Source: Aerococcus urinae (GTDB taxonomy: Bacteria; Bacillota; Bacilli; Lactobacillales; Aerococcaceae). From it: a stretch of 64,000 nt of DNA. This document shows positions 38,529 through 46,907 of this stretch, piece after piece. A program made the position numbers and the translations under genes. The stretch lies in the NCBI RefSeq assembly GCF_001543175.1, contig NZ_CP014161.1, positions 1 through 64,000 on the forward strand. Reading direction: 5' to 3'. Positions within the stretch are counted from its first letter, which is position 1; each line of letters opens with the position of its first letter. Under the pieces are notes generated by a model. The model was not told the origin of the DNA and ran no database searches. It was given only the letters and a program-made list of their open reading frames with translations.

Positions 38529-38627
38529 AAAAATGCCCAAATTTATTCTGTAAGACCGGGTCTAGCCAAACAGTTGGATGAATCCTTCACTGATTGCTGA
38601 CTCTTCGAGAATAAGCTGGGCATTTTT
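38529..38627. terminator. Large bidirectional terminator with two inner hairpins
   Basis: AAAAATGCCCA and TTTATTCT pair with AGAATAA and TGGGCATTTTT across about 60 bases. The loop holds AGAC/GTCT (38553-38563) and CAGT-GGAT/ATCC-ACTG (38571-38592). This gives a three-way-junction shape between the convergent yacL and HAD genes. Confidence 0.65.
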
Positions 38628-38634
38628 CTTATGT

Positions 38635-39450
38635 TTAAGCTTGTTTAGCTTGGAGGACTTGATCCATGACTTGAATAACGCCATGGTCATTGTTAGAGGG
38701 GGCCAGGTATTTGGCAACCGCCTTAATATCGTCATGGGCGTTGGCAACGGCATAGCTGTATTGGGCAACTTCCAGCATGGGGATATCGTTATAATTATCA
38801 CCGATAGCTAGCATTTCTTGGGGAGAAATTCCTTCTGCCTGGCCTAAGTGGCTAATACCTTGGCCCTTGTCAACGCCAAGAGCCGTGATGTCAATCCAGT
38901 CCAAGCCCGATACGGCAACGGAGAAGTCATCCCCAAATTTGGGGGCGTAGGCTTGGTCATGCTGGGCCTTACTATTGTTATGAGGTAGGTAAATGGTGAA
39001 TTTATTGGCTGGAAGGTCTTGCTGGGTCAAGTCATCCACATAATTGAGCTGGTAGTAGTAATAGCGCAAGGCTTGATCATAAAGCTTGGCTTCCTTAGCG
39101 ACATAGGCCCCGTCTAAGCCACATAGGACCCCAACATTATCGGGAATGGATTGGGCAAAGCGGACCATGGCTTGGTAGTCCTTGGGGTCAATTAATTCTT
39201 GGTAAAGGGCTTGACCTTGGTAGCTGACATAACCGCCGTTATCGGAGATAAAAGCGATTTGGTCTTCTAAGTGGGGGAACATGGCTTTTAAGGTATAGTT
39301 GGGTCGGCCGCTAGCAATAGCGACCAAGACATCGACTTGGCTAAGCTCTTTTACCAGGCTTTCGAAGCGATCGGGAAGTTCGCCACTATCGGTAATCAGG
39401 GTCTTATCCATATCGATAGCAATGAGGCGGACATTTTCTAAGTTGGGCAT
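38635..39450 (-). CDS. Cof-type HAD-family sugar-phosphate/nucleotide phosphatase
   Basis: A 271-residue cytoplasmic phosphatase of the Cof (YidA/YkrA) type. The nucleophile motif is IAIDMDKTL (Asp13, Asp15), motif II is VAIASGRPN, and motif IV is LAIGDNYNDIPML near the C-terminus, with the C2 cap between. GAGGAG lies before the ATG on the minus strand. Substrate cannot be predicted reliably within this promiscuous family. Confidence 0.87.
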   Translation of the reverse strand: MPNLENVRLIAIDMDKTLITDSGELPDRFESLVKELSQVDVLVAIASGRPNYTLKAMFPHLEDQIAFISDNGGYVSYQGQALYQELIDPKDYQAMVRFAQSIPDNVGVLCGLDGAYVAKEAKLYDQALRYYYYQLNYVDDLTQQDLPANKFTIYLPHNNSKAQHDQAYAPKFGDDFSVAVSGLDWIDITALGVDKGQGISHLGQAEGISPQEMLAIGDNYNDIPMLEVAQYSYAVANAHDDIKAVAKYLAPSNNDHGVIQVMDQVLQAKQA

Positions 39451-39546
39451 GTAAAAATCTCCTCTTCTTTATTCGATTGATTTAGTTTTACTCTATCATA
39501 TTCTCGATAGGGAGGCTATTTTCAGCAAACGATATCGGTTGCTTTT

Positions 39547-39575
39547 TTGTTTCTTTCATGAGAAATTAGTATAAT
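39547..39575 (+). promoter_or_regulatory. Promoter of the ABC exporter pair
   Basis: TTGTTT (39547-39552) and TATAAT (39570-39575) are separated by 17 bases, about 40 bases before the ATPase start. Confidence 0.65.
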
Positions 39576-39617
39576 TATATTAACTAAGAAGTATTTTTCA
39601 TAAAAAGGGTGGTCAAC

Positions 39618-40319
39618 TTGTCTTATATTGAACTAAAAGACGTTTGCAAGAGCTATGGCCAAGGCAATAGCCAAGTCCTTGCTAACGACAATGTTTCCTT
39701 CACTATTGAAGAAGGCGAATTTGTGGTCATTCTAGGACCTTCAGGGGCCGGAAAGTCAACCGTTTTAAATATTTTAGGTGGCATGGACCAGGCAACCAGT
39801 GGTGACATCTGGGTGGCTGGTAAAAATATTGCCAACTTTAATGAACGTGAACTCACCGCTTATCGCCGCGATAATGTGGGTTTTGTTTTTCAATTTTATA
39901 ATCTCATTCCCAACCTGACCGCTAAGGAAAATGTAGAAATGGCTGAGCAGATCGCTGACCAGTCCTTTACCGCTAGTGAGGTCCTAAAGGAAGTCAACTT
40001 GGCCGACCGGGAAAACAACTTCCCTGCCCAGCTCTCTGGTGGGGAGCAGCAACGGGTGTCCATTGCCCGGGCCATTGCTAAAAACCCTAAACTTCTCCTC
40101 TGTGATGAGCCGACTGGGGCCTTGGATAATGATACCGGCCAACAAGTGCTCAAGCTCCTACAAAAACAGTCGGTGGAAAATGGGACGACTGTCGTGGTCA
40201 TTACCCACAACCAAAACATTGCCGCCATGGCTGACCGGGTAATCCGGATTAAGAACGGTCAAGTCGAATCCAATGTCACCCAGGACGACCCTAAGCAAGT
40301 AGAAGAGATTGAGTGGTAG
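39618..40319 (+). CDS. ABC transporter ATP-binding protein (MacB/LolD type)
   Basis: The ATPase of an FtsX-type exporter, 233 residues. Walker A is GPSGAGKST, the Q-loop is in [12 protein letters not shown], the signature is LSGGEQQRV, and Walker B is [12 protein letters not shown] followed by the switch His in VVVITHN. I place the start at TTG 39618, after AAAGGGTGG; a GTG at 39609 would put the ribosome binding site over the start. It is coupled to the permease gene that begins three bases after its stop. Confidence 0.88.
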   Translation: MSYIELKDVCKSYGQGNSQVLANDNVSFTIEEGEFVVILGPSGAGKSTVLNILGGMDQATSGDIWVAGKNIANFNERELTAYRRDNVGFVFQFYNLIPNLTAKENVEMAEQIADQSFTASEVLKEVNLADRENNFPAQLSGGEQQRVSIARAIAKNPKLLLCDEPTGALDNDTGQQVLKLLQKQSVENGTTVVVITHNQNIAAMADRVIRIKNGQVESNVTQDDPKQVEEIEW

Positions 40320-40321
40320 GC

Positions 40322-43144
40322 ATGAAGAAAACAGCTTTATGGAAGAACGCTTGGCGGGAGATTAGAAATTCCTGGGCACGCTTCCTAGCCCTCTTTGGCA
40401 TTATTCTATTGGGGACGGGTTTCTTTGTGGGAATCCGGGCCGCAGCGCCAAATATGTTAAACACTTCCAGCCAATATTATGACGATTATTACTTAGAAGA
40501 CCTTTCCCTCCAATCCACCTGGGGGATCCGTCCAGAAGATAAGGAAGCTTTGGAAAGGGTGGATGGGATCGATAGCTTGTCTTATAAGACGGTCGACCGT
40601 CAGTCCCAAGACTCGGAACTGCTTTATCGGATCTTCCCAAATTTCAATGCCTTAGACGCAGAAGTTAACCATTTCAAGGTGAAGGAAGGCCGCTTGCCTG
40701 AAAATGACCAAGAGATCGCCCTTGACCATATGTTGGTCGCTGAAAACCAGGTCGACATTGGTATTGGGGATACCATCACTTTCAACCAAGTGGGTAAGTC
40801 TGATGATGACAAGGCCCCTCACCTTAAGCAGGATAGCTTCACGGTGGTTGGCTTTGTCGATTCTCCCATGTATATTGATAAGTTAATCCGGGGACAAACT
40901 AGCATTGGAGACGGCGCTTTGGATGCCTTTGCGGTGGTGAGTCCGGATGCCTTTGAAGGTGAATACGACTCAGCCATTTCTATCCGCATCCCTAAAGCCC
41001 GTCCCTATCAGGCTTATAGTGAGGACTACGACCATCTGGTTGCTGATAAAAAAGCTGAGGTTGAAGCAGCGGTTGAAGACCGGCCTGCAAGTCTACTGGA
41101 ACAAGCAAAAAGTGATGGGCAAGAAGCCATTGACCAGGGCCGAGACCAGCTTAATCAGGCCCAGGATGACTTAAACACGAAAAAGAATGAACTTGACCAG
41201 TCTAAGTCGGCTTTAGACCAAGCCCAAGGGCGTTTGGACCAAGAAGTCCAAGGGGTCAAGAGTCAACTGCCTGCGGGAATGAGCCTGGAGGATGCTGGTT
41301 TAGGCCAAGTTGCTGGCCAATTCCAAGCCAACCAAGACCGGCTCAACCAGGAAAAGGATAAGCTTTCAAAAGGCCAAGAGCAAATGGAATCAGCTAAGGA
41401 AGAGCTCGGCCAAAAAAACAAAGACTTAGACGAACAAGCCAAACAGCTAGAAGAACTTCAAGCGCCGACTTACCTGGTCAACGACCGGAGCGCCTTATCT
41501 GGGATTAGTGAATATGGGGATAATGCCGAACGGATTTCTGCCATCGCCCAAGTCTTTCCTTGGATCTTCTTCTTAGTGGCAGCTCTCGTTTCCTACACCT
41601 CCATGTCAAGGATGGTGGACGAGCAACGCTCACAAGTGGGGACCATGAAGGCGATTGGCTATGGGTCAGGCGATATTGCTATGCAGTTTCTTCTCTATGC
41701 CAGCCTAGCCAGCCTCTTAGGAACAGTGATTGGGGTAGGGATTGGGAACTTTCTCTTCCCTAACATTATCTACAATGCTTACCGGATGATGTACACCCTG
41801 CCAGACATCCAATATGGTTTCTACCTCAAGGATATCTTCCTGGCTTTGGGGATTGCCCTCCTAACCACGGTGGGACCGGCGATTTTCACTACCAGCCACT
41901 TACTCCAAGAGAATGCCGCCCAATTGATGCGGCCCAAACCACCTAAGCAAGGGGAGCACATCCTCTTAGAGAAATGGCGCTGGTTCTGGGGTCATCTCAA
42001 CTTCTCGATGAAGATTACCCTCCGTAACCTCTTCCGTTATAAGGGACGGAACTTGATGACGGTGATTGGGGTGGCCGGGAGTACCGCCTTGGTCTTGACT
42101 GGTTTTGGGATTTCTGACTCCATTTCTGGTCTAGCTGACCGCCAATATACCGTAATTGAATCCTATGATGTGGTGGCTCAATACGCTAATGATTTAAATG
42201 CGGAAGACAACCAAGCTGTCCGGGAAGCGGTGGAAGCAACTGATGGCGTCGACCAAGTCCTCCATTCCTATACCACGAACCTGGAAACCACTGATCCGAA
42301 CATCAATACCCAAACCGTTCGCCTCCGGGTCTTTAATAACGATAGTCCTTACCATGACTTTTACGCCTTTAATGCTGTCGATGACCCATCGAAATCCTAC
42401 GATTTAAAGGATAACGAAGCTTTAATTAGTCAAAAATTAGCCCGCTTGCTAGACCTTTCTGAAGGAGACAGTATTGAATTAGCCAATGAATCCGGGCAAA
42501 CGATTAGTCTGCCGGTTGGAGGGATTGTGGAGTCCTATATCTTCCATGATTGCTTTATCAATGAGAACACCTATAAGAATCTGATTGCCAAGGATTTACC
42601 GGCGCCTAATATGGGGCAAATCCAATTAAGTCAGTCAGCCAGCCAAGGGCAGGTCTTGGAAGACTTACAAAATACCGACCATATCCTGGCTGCTTACGCT
42701 AGTCAAAGCCTCCGTGATGCCTTTAATGACACCATTGAAAGCTTGAATGTGGTGACTTTAATTCTTATTATTGCTGCTGCACTCCTAGCCTTCATAGTGC
42801 TCTATAGCTTAACTAATATCAATGTGTCGGAGCGGATTCGAGAGCTATCCACCATCAAGGTCCTCGGGGCCTATCCCGGCGAAGTGACCATGTATATCTT
42901 TAGGGAAACCCTCCTGCTCACCACAGCAGGCATTCTCTTTGGTCTCTTGATGGGCTATGGTCTGACGGGTTATATCCTAAAAACCGTGGAAGTAGATAAC
43001 TTAATCTTCCCACACACCATCCACTGGACCTCCTACCTCTATTCCATTGCCCTAACCTATCTCTTCACCCTGATAGTTATGGGAATCATGCATATCAAAC
43101 TCAAACACGTCGACATGGTAGAAGCACTCAAAGGAGTAGAATAG
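40322..43144 (+). CDS. FtsX-like ABC permease with a large extracytoplasmic coiled coil
   Basis: A 940-residue permease with a first transmembrane helix at about 18-40, a large extracytoplasmic domain, three helices near 410-530, a second extracytoplasmic domain, and three more helices near 800-930. Two FtsX core domains are visible. The first extracytoplasmic part contains a Gln/Asp/Lys/Leu-rich coiled coil (about 250-375) broken by a Gly/Pro-containing segment. Type VII ABC systems of this kind transmit force across the membrane or move peptides or lipids rather than import solutes. The coiled coil suggests contact with a wall or secreted partner. A GTG at 40313 overlaps the upstream gene; I use the ATG at 40322. 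Confidence 0.85.
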   Translation: MKKTALWKNAWREIRNSWARFLALFGIILLGTGFFVGIRAAAPNMLNTSSQYYDDYYLEDLSLQSTWGIRPEDKEALERVDGIDSLSYKTVDRQSQDSELLYRIFPNFNALDAEVNHFKVKEGRLPENDQEIALDHMLVAENQVDIGIGDTITFNQVGKSDDDKAPHLKQDSFTVVGFVDSPMYIDKLIRGQTSIGDGALDAFAVVSPDAFEGEYDSAISIRIPKARPYQAYSEDYDHLVADKKAEVEAAVEDRPASLLEQAKSDGQEAIDQGRDQLNQAQDDLNTKKNELDQSKSALDQAQGRLDQEVQGVKSQLPAGMSLEDAGLGQVAGQFQANQDRLNQEKDKLSKGQEQMESAKEELGQKNKDLDEQAKQLEELQAPTYLVNDRSALSGISEYGDNAERISAIAQVFPWIFFLVAALVSYTSMSRMVDEQRSQVGTMKAIGYGSGDIAMQFLLYASLASLLGTVIGVGIGNFLFPNIIYNAYRMMYTLPDIQYGFYLKDIFLALGIALLTTVGPAIFTTSHLLQENAAQLMRPKPPKQGEHILLEKWRWFWGHLNFSMKITLRNLFRYKGRNLMTVIGVAGSTALVLTGFGISDSISGLADRQYTVIESYDVVAQYANDLNAEDNQAVREAVEATDGVDQVLHSYTTNLETTDPNINTQTVRLRVFNNDSPYHDFYAFNAVDDPSKSYDLKDNEALISQKLARLLDLSEGDSIELANESGQTISLPVGGIVESYIFHDCFINENTYKNLIAKDLPAPNMGQIQLSQSASQGQVLEDLQNTDHILAAYASQSLRDAFNDTIESLNVVTLILIIAAALLAFIVLYSLTNINVSERIRELSTIKVLGAYPGEVTMYIFRETLLLTTAGILFGLLMGYGLTGYILKTVEVDNLIFPHTIHWTSYLYSIALTYLFTLIVMGIMHIKLKHVDMVEALKGVE

Positions 43145-43150
43145 AAGAGG

Positions 43151-43330
43151 AAAGTGTGACGGGTGCACCAAAGATCGATAGAGCTACGCATACTATATCT
43201 GTAACTCGCTTCGCTTCGAACAGCTATAGCAACTGGAGCTAAAGAGCAAAAATTCTTGAAAAGAATTTCTTGCACTTTAGTGAAGTGGAGATCGATCTGC
43301 ACCCGGAACACGTTTGAATAGAGTGTGACA
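43151..43330 (+). repeat. Family-1 nested-hairpin repeat, permease 3' region
   Basis: It runs from AAAGTGTGACGGGTGCA to TGCACCCGGAACACGTTT. Arms are GGGTGCA/TGCACCC and GATCGAT/ATCGATC outside. A 52-base module (43188-43239) shared with the copy at 44719 lies inside, and there is another hairpin GCAAAAATTCTT/AAGAATTTCTTGC. The next unit start (GAGTGTGACA) follows at 43321. Confidence 0.8.
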
Positions 43331-43342
43331 GTCACATGTTAT

Positions 43343-43373
43343 GAGCTGAGATTTTTGTCTCAGCTCTTTTTTG
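43343..43373 (+). terminator. Terminator after the permease gene
   Basis: GAGCTGAGA pairs with TCTCAGCTC over a short T-rich loop, then a T-run. Confidence 0.85.
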
Positions 43374-43399
43374 TTTAAATTGCAACCTATAAAATATTA

Positions 43400-43463
43400 T
43401 TGACAGGGATAGGTAAATAAAATACAATAAAAAATAAATTAAAGACAGAATTGTCTGATATTT
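43400..43463 (+). promoter_or_regulatory. Promoter and CodY-like box of the first livJ-type gene
   Basis: TTGACA (43400-43405) and TACAAT (43423-43428) are 17 bases apart. AATTGTCTGATATTT (43449-43463) matches the CodY consensus AATTTTCWGAAAATT at 12 of 15 positions and lies about 15-28 bases after the expected transcript start, where bound CodY could block elongation. Confidence 0.6.
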
Positions 43464-43497
43464 AATAATTAATTATTAGAGAAAAGGAGGATGAGCT

Positions 43498-44661
43498 ATG
43501 AAGATCAAGCGCAATTTAAAGGGGTTGGCCCTGGCCGTCTCCTGCTTAATGATGACTGCTTGCGGGTCTTTAACCCAAACTCAGGAAAAGGCTAATAACC
43601 AAGCAGATGTGATTAAGATTGGCGGTAACTGGGAACTCTCCGGTGCCACAGCAGGCTATGGTAGTCCAGGAAATGAAGGGGTGGAATTAGCCGTCGACCA
43701 GGTCAACCAGGCGGGCGGAATACTTGGCAAACAAGTGGAATACGTGTCTTTGGACAATAAGTCTACTAGTGAAGAAACCACGGCCAATACTTCGCGGTTA
43801 ATCTCTAATGACCAAGCGGCCTTAATCATTGGCCCAGCCACCACCGGATTAATGGAAGCGCAGATTTCAAGCGCCTCCTCCTTGCCTGTGATCGCACCTA
43901 TGGCAACCGGCGACAGCTTGACTACTGATAGTTCTGGCAAGGTTTTAAACAATGTTTTCCGGGTTTGCTTCCAAGACGCCTTCCAAGGGCAAGCCTTGGC
44001 TAAGTTTTCTAATGATAACCAGTTTAAGAAAGCCGTTTTAATCCGGGACAATTCGACCGACTATGGGCAAAACTTGACCAATGAATTTAAGAAGTATTTC
44101 CAAGGTGAGGTTGTCGATGAATTAGCTTATAATGCTAAGGATACCGACTTCAACTCCCTGGTAACTCGCTTGAAAGCGCAGGAACCAGATGTGATTTTTG
44201 TGGCTGGTTACTATGAAGAAGCTGGGCCCTTGATTAAACAAGCTAGGGAGCAAGGGGTTCAGGCGGCTATTCTAGGGCCGGATGGCTTTGGTAACCAAGA
44301 GATTATTGATCTGGCTGGTAAGCAAAATATGACTAATGTCTATTACACAGCCCACTACACCACCAATGATCCTAGTCCAGAACTGAAGAAATTTATGGAG
44401 GCCTACCAGGAAAAATTTGGTCATGCGCCCGATATGTTTGCTGCTTTGGCCTATGATGGGGCGCGTTTAGCCTTTGACGCCATTGAACGGGCCCAATCGG
44501 TAGATAGCAAGGCCGTCAACCAAGCCCTAGCAGAAACCAAGGACTTCTCAGGGATTACCGGGAACTTCACCATCAACGACCAACATAATCCGATTAAGAC
44601 CGCCTATGTTCAAAAGGTAGACCACGGCGAAATTGTTGACACCACGCCAATTGAACCCTAG
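43498..44661 (+). CDS. Branched-chain amino acid ABC transporter binding lipoprotein, copy 1
   Basis: A LivJ-type periplasmic-binding-fold lipoprotein of 387 residues held at the outer face of the membrane. The signal peptide ends in the lipobox LMMTACGS, with lipidated Cys22. The mature protein opens with VIKIGGNWELSGATAGYG and has the hinge and ligand motifs VFVAGYYEEAGPLIKQA and GPDGFGN. Two similar genes follow, and one permease/ATPase set lies downstream. Different ligand preferences are an inference. AAAGGAGG precedes the ATG. Confidence 0.9.
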   Translation: MKIKRNLKGLALAVSCLMMTACGSLTQTQEKANNQADVIKIGGNWELSGATAGYGSPGNEGVELAVDQVNQAGGILGKQVEYVSLDNKSTSEETTANTSRLISNDQAALIIGPATTGLMEAQISSASSLPVIAPMATGDSLTTDSSGKVLNNVFRVCFQDAFQGQALAKFSNDNQFKKAVLIRDNSTDYGQNLTNEFKKYFQGEVVDELAYNAKDTDFNSLVTRLKAQEPDVIFVAGYYEEAGPLIKQAREQGVQAAILGPDGFGNQEIIDLAGKQNMTNVYYTAHYTTNDPSPELKKFMEAYQEKFGHAPDMFAALAYDGARLAFDAIERAQSVDSKAVNQALAETKDFSGITGNFTINDQHNPIKTAYVQKVDHGEIVDTTPIEP

Positions 44662-44680
44662 ATTTCCAAGTGAAATTAAG

Positions 44681-44991
44681 AGAGTGTGACAAAAGTCAAA
44701 AGAGCCCTGAACCGCTTCGCATACTATATCTGTAACTCGCTTGCGCTTCGAACAGCTATAGCAACTGGAGCGAACTATGGTAGATAGTTGCAAAACTATC
44801 GCACATAGTTCGTAGTTGGGTTCGACTTGGCAGACTTGGAGTGATTTCCCAAGTCAGAAACAAGCGAATACTTCGCTTTTATTCTGACTTGCTCCAATCA
44901 TCCAAGTCTAAATGCCTAGTCTCACACCCTGTATGAAGTGGACGTCAGGGCTGACTTTTGGAGCACGTTTTGAATAGATAGTACGTGTTTT
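44681..44991 (+). repeat. Family-1 nested-hairpin repeat with an extra inserted hairpin
   Basis: Outer arms AAAAGTCA/TGACTTTT and AGCCCTGA/TCAGGGCT are nearly identical to unit b at 24982-25079. Inside are the 53-base module at 44719-44771, an AACTATGG/CATAGTT hairpin, and an additional hairpin opened by GACTTGG and closed by CCAAGTC (44824-44908) that is absent from the other copies. Confidence 0.8.
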
Positions 44992-44996
44992 AAAAG

Positions 44997-45028
44997 GAGC
45001 CTGGGACCTTTGTCCCAGGCTCTTTTTT
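44997..45028 (+). terminator. Terminator after livJ copy 1
   Basis: GAGCCTGGGAC pairs perfectly with GTCCCAGGCTC over a 4-base loop, then TTTTTT. Confidence 0.92.
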
Positions 45029-45145
45029 AATTCCTCAATATTAATCGCAAAAAGAAAGCCCGACCCTATTTATTGAGGGACCTTTAGCGCGCTTGCCAAA
45101 GTCCGTTTAAATATTCTTTATATCTTTTAATTAGCCAATATTTCA

Positions 45146-45202
45146 AAAATTCAGACAATTATCACAAAAGGGCTTGCTTTCTATGGAAAGCCCTGCTAGA
45201 AT
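45146..45202 (+). promoter_or_regulatory. CodY-like box and promoter of the second livJ-type gene
   Basis: TTGCTT (45174-45179) and TAGAAT (45197-45202) are 17 bases apart with TG before the -10 box. AAAATTCAGACAATT (45146-45160) matches the CodY consensus at 12 of 15 positions just upstream of the -35 box. AGGGCTT/AAGCCCT (45169-45194) is a second inverted repeat across the promoter. Confidence 0.6.
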
Positions 45203-45235
45203 AAGTTCAAGATTATTTCGAAAGGAAGTTTATCC

Positions 45236-45286
45236 ATGTTTAGCTCCCATCAAGCAATTATTATTATTATTAATACCAGGGCTTAA
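45236..45286 (+). CDS. Ile-rich leader peptide (attenuator)
   Basis: A 16-codon ORF encoding MFSSHQAIIIIINTRA, with five consecutive ATT Ile codons at 45257-45271. AAAGGAAG lies seven bases before the ATG, and the promoter ends about 34 bases upstream. The ORF is followed by competing hairpins and a terminator ahead of a branched-chain amino acid binding-protein gene. This is the layout of a leader peptide whose translation senses charged tRNA-Ile. It is too short to be a functional protein. Confidence 0.8.
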   Translation: MFSSHQAIIIIINTRA

Positions 45287-45288
45287 CG

Positions 45289-45394
45289 CTGTTTCAATAA
45301 AAAACAGACTAAGTCCTATTCGTGCTTGTTAAAATGAATGGGACTTGGATAAACAATAAAGCCACCCATTCATTCTAAGATGGGTGGCTTTTTC
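45289..45394 (+). promoter_or_regulatory. Attenuator: competing hairpins and terminator
   Basis: Arm 1 (45311-45321, AAGTCCTATTC) pairs with arm 2 (45336-45346, GAATGGGACTT). Arm 2 can instead pair with arm 3 (TGAATGGG at 45335-45342 with CCCATTCA at 45365-45372). Arm 3 with arm 4 forms the terminator AAAGCCACCCAT/ATGGGTGGCTTT (45358-45391) followed by T. A small hairpin CTGTTT/AAACAG (45289-45307) lies just after the leader stop. Confidence 0.8.
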
Positions 45395-45509
45395 TATGGC
45401 TGCTGACTTGAAATAATTGTTATGTAACGCTTCTCTGTTGGCCAACAAATCAGCGTTTGATGATTCTAAGGAAATTGCCGTGAGCAATACTTGAGAAAGG
45501 GTTTTAAAG

Positions 45510-46685
45510 ATGAAGAAAAAAATGAAGAAATTAGCCGCCTTATTTGGAACTGCTTTAATGCTAGGGGCTTGTGGATCGATGACCGAGACCGCTAAGAATG
45601 ATTCTGCTAACAGTGATGTGGTGAAGATTGGTGGGAACTGGTCCTTATCTGGTCAATATTCTGCCTACGGAACACCTCACGACAATGGGGTGAAAGTGGC
45701 CGTTAAAAACCTCAACGATAATGGCGGGGTCTTAGGCAAGAAGGTGGAATATGTCAGTGCCGATAACAAGTCAGACAATGCTGAATCCACTTCCCAAGCC
45801 ACCCGCTTAGTGGAACAAGAAGGCGTTAATGTTCTGGTAGGTTCAGACACTACAGGAAACTGTGAAGCACAAATTCCAGTGGCCCAACAATTTAAGGTGC
45901 CGATGGTAGCGCCTGCAGCCACTGGGAATGGCTTGACCCTCGATGATAGCGGTAACCTCTACGACTACGTCTTTAGAACTTGTTTCGAAGATGCTTACCA
46001 AAGTAAGGAATTAGGGAAGTATGCCGCTCAAAAGGGTTGGAAGAAGGTTGCTGTCCTAAAAGATAACTCCTCTGACTATGGTCAAAACGTGGCTAATGAC
46101 TTCAAGGCTTCCTTTGAAGAGCATGGCGGTCAAGTGGTTGGTGAAGAGTCCTACACCAGTGGGGATACTGACTTTAAGGCCCTCTTAACCAACTTAAAAC
46201 AAAATTCACCTGATGTCGTCTTTATCGCTGGTTACTACCAAGAAGGTGGATTAATCATCAAACAATTACGGGAAATGGGTGTGAATGCAGCAGTCTTAGG
46301 ACCTGATGGCTTTGGTAACCAAAAACTCATCGATTTAGCTGGTCCGGAAAATGCCCATGATGTCTTCTTCGTGACCCACTTCTCCCATAATGAAGATTCA
46401 CCTGAAAACGTCAAAGAATTCATCAAGAAATATGAAGATGCTTACGGGACTTCACCTGACCACTTTGCTGCTTTAGCTTATGATGCAACCAACTTAATCG
46501 CCCAAGCCATGGAAAAAGCAGGTTCAACAGATAGCGAAGCGGTTCAAAAAGCCTTAGCTGAAACCAAGGACTTCCAAGGGGTGACTGGTAAATTCTCCTT
46601 TGATAAAGATCATAACCCAGTCAAAGAAGTCTTTGTCCAAGAACTTCAAGGTGGCCAAGTGGTCGATACTGAAGTGGTTAAATAA
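45510..46685 (+). CDS. Branched-chain amino acid ABC transporter binding lipoprotein, copy 2
   Basis: A 391-residue LivJ-type lipoprotein with lipobox LMLGACGS (Cys21) and mature start VVKIGGNWSLSGQYSAYG. The ligand-site stretch differs from copies 1 and 3 (VGSDTTGNCEAQIPVAQQFK). It is the only one of the three behind a leader-peptide attenuator with Ile codons, so its supply is probably tied to isoleucine status as well as to CodY. Codon usage is more biased to favoured codons than in the neighbours, which suggests high expression. Confidence 0.9.
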   Translation: MKKKMKKLAALFGTALMLGACGSMTETAKNDSANSDVVKIGGNWSLSGQYSAYGTPHDNGVKVAVKNLNDNGGVLGKKVEYVSADNKSDNAESTSQATRLVEQEGVNVLVGSDTTGNCEAQIPVAQQFKVPMVAPAATGNGLTLDDSGNLYDYVFRTCFEDAYQSKELGKYAAQKGWKKVAVLKDNSSDYGQNVANDFKASFEEHGGQVVGEESYTSGDTDFKALLTNLKQNSPDVVFIAGYYQEGGLIIKQLREMGVNAAVLGPDGFGNQKLIDLAGPENAHDVFFVTHFSHNEDSPENVKEFIKKYEDAYGTSPDHFAALAYDATNLIAQAMEKAGSTDSEAVQKALAETKDFQGVTGKFSFDKDHNPVKEVFVQELQGGQVVDTEVVK

Positions 46686-46818
46686 TTCTTTTAATCCAAG
46701 AATTTTTAAATTAGACTTTGTTCATTGAAAATTAAACATAAAGAGTCTTTATTATATAGCTAAGTTTATTGGTCCTCGCCAAAGTTTGATAAATAATTTC
46801 AAAAAAGCTAAAAAGTGT

Positions 46819-46847
46819 TTGACAGAATTGTCAGACTATTTTAGAAT
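46819..46847 (+). promoter_or_regulatory. Promoter with embedded CodY-like box, third livJ-type gene
   Basis: TTGACA (46819-46824) and TAGAAT (46842-46847) are spaced 17 bases. AATTGTCAGACTATT (46826-46840) lies wholly in the spacer and matches the CodY consensus at 12 of 15 positions, a position that would block RNA polymerase. Confidence 0.65.
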
Positions 46848-46907
46848 ATTGAGTATCAGCAATTGAATACTTATTCTTTTGTCAAATTTTAATGAGGAGG
46901 AGTTAGC

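Noticed and set aside
24848-45028. Family-1 repeats as a CRISPR array
   Set aside because: Units are long, nested, dispersed and lack equal short repeats with unique spacers; no cas genes are present.
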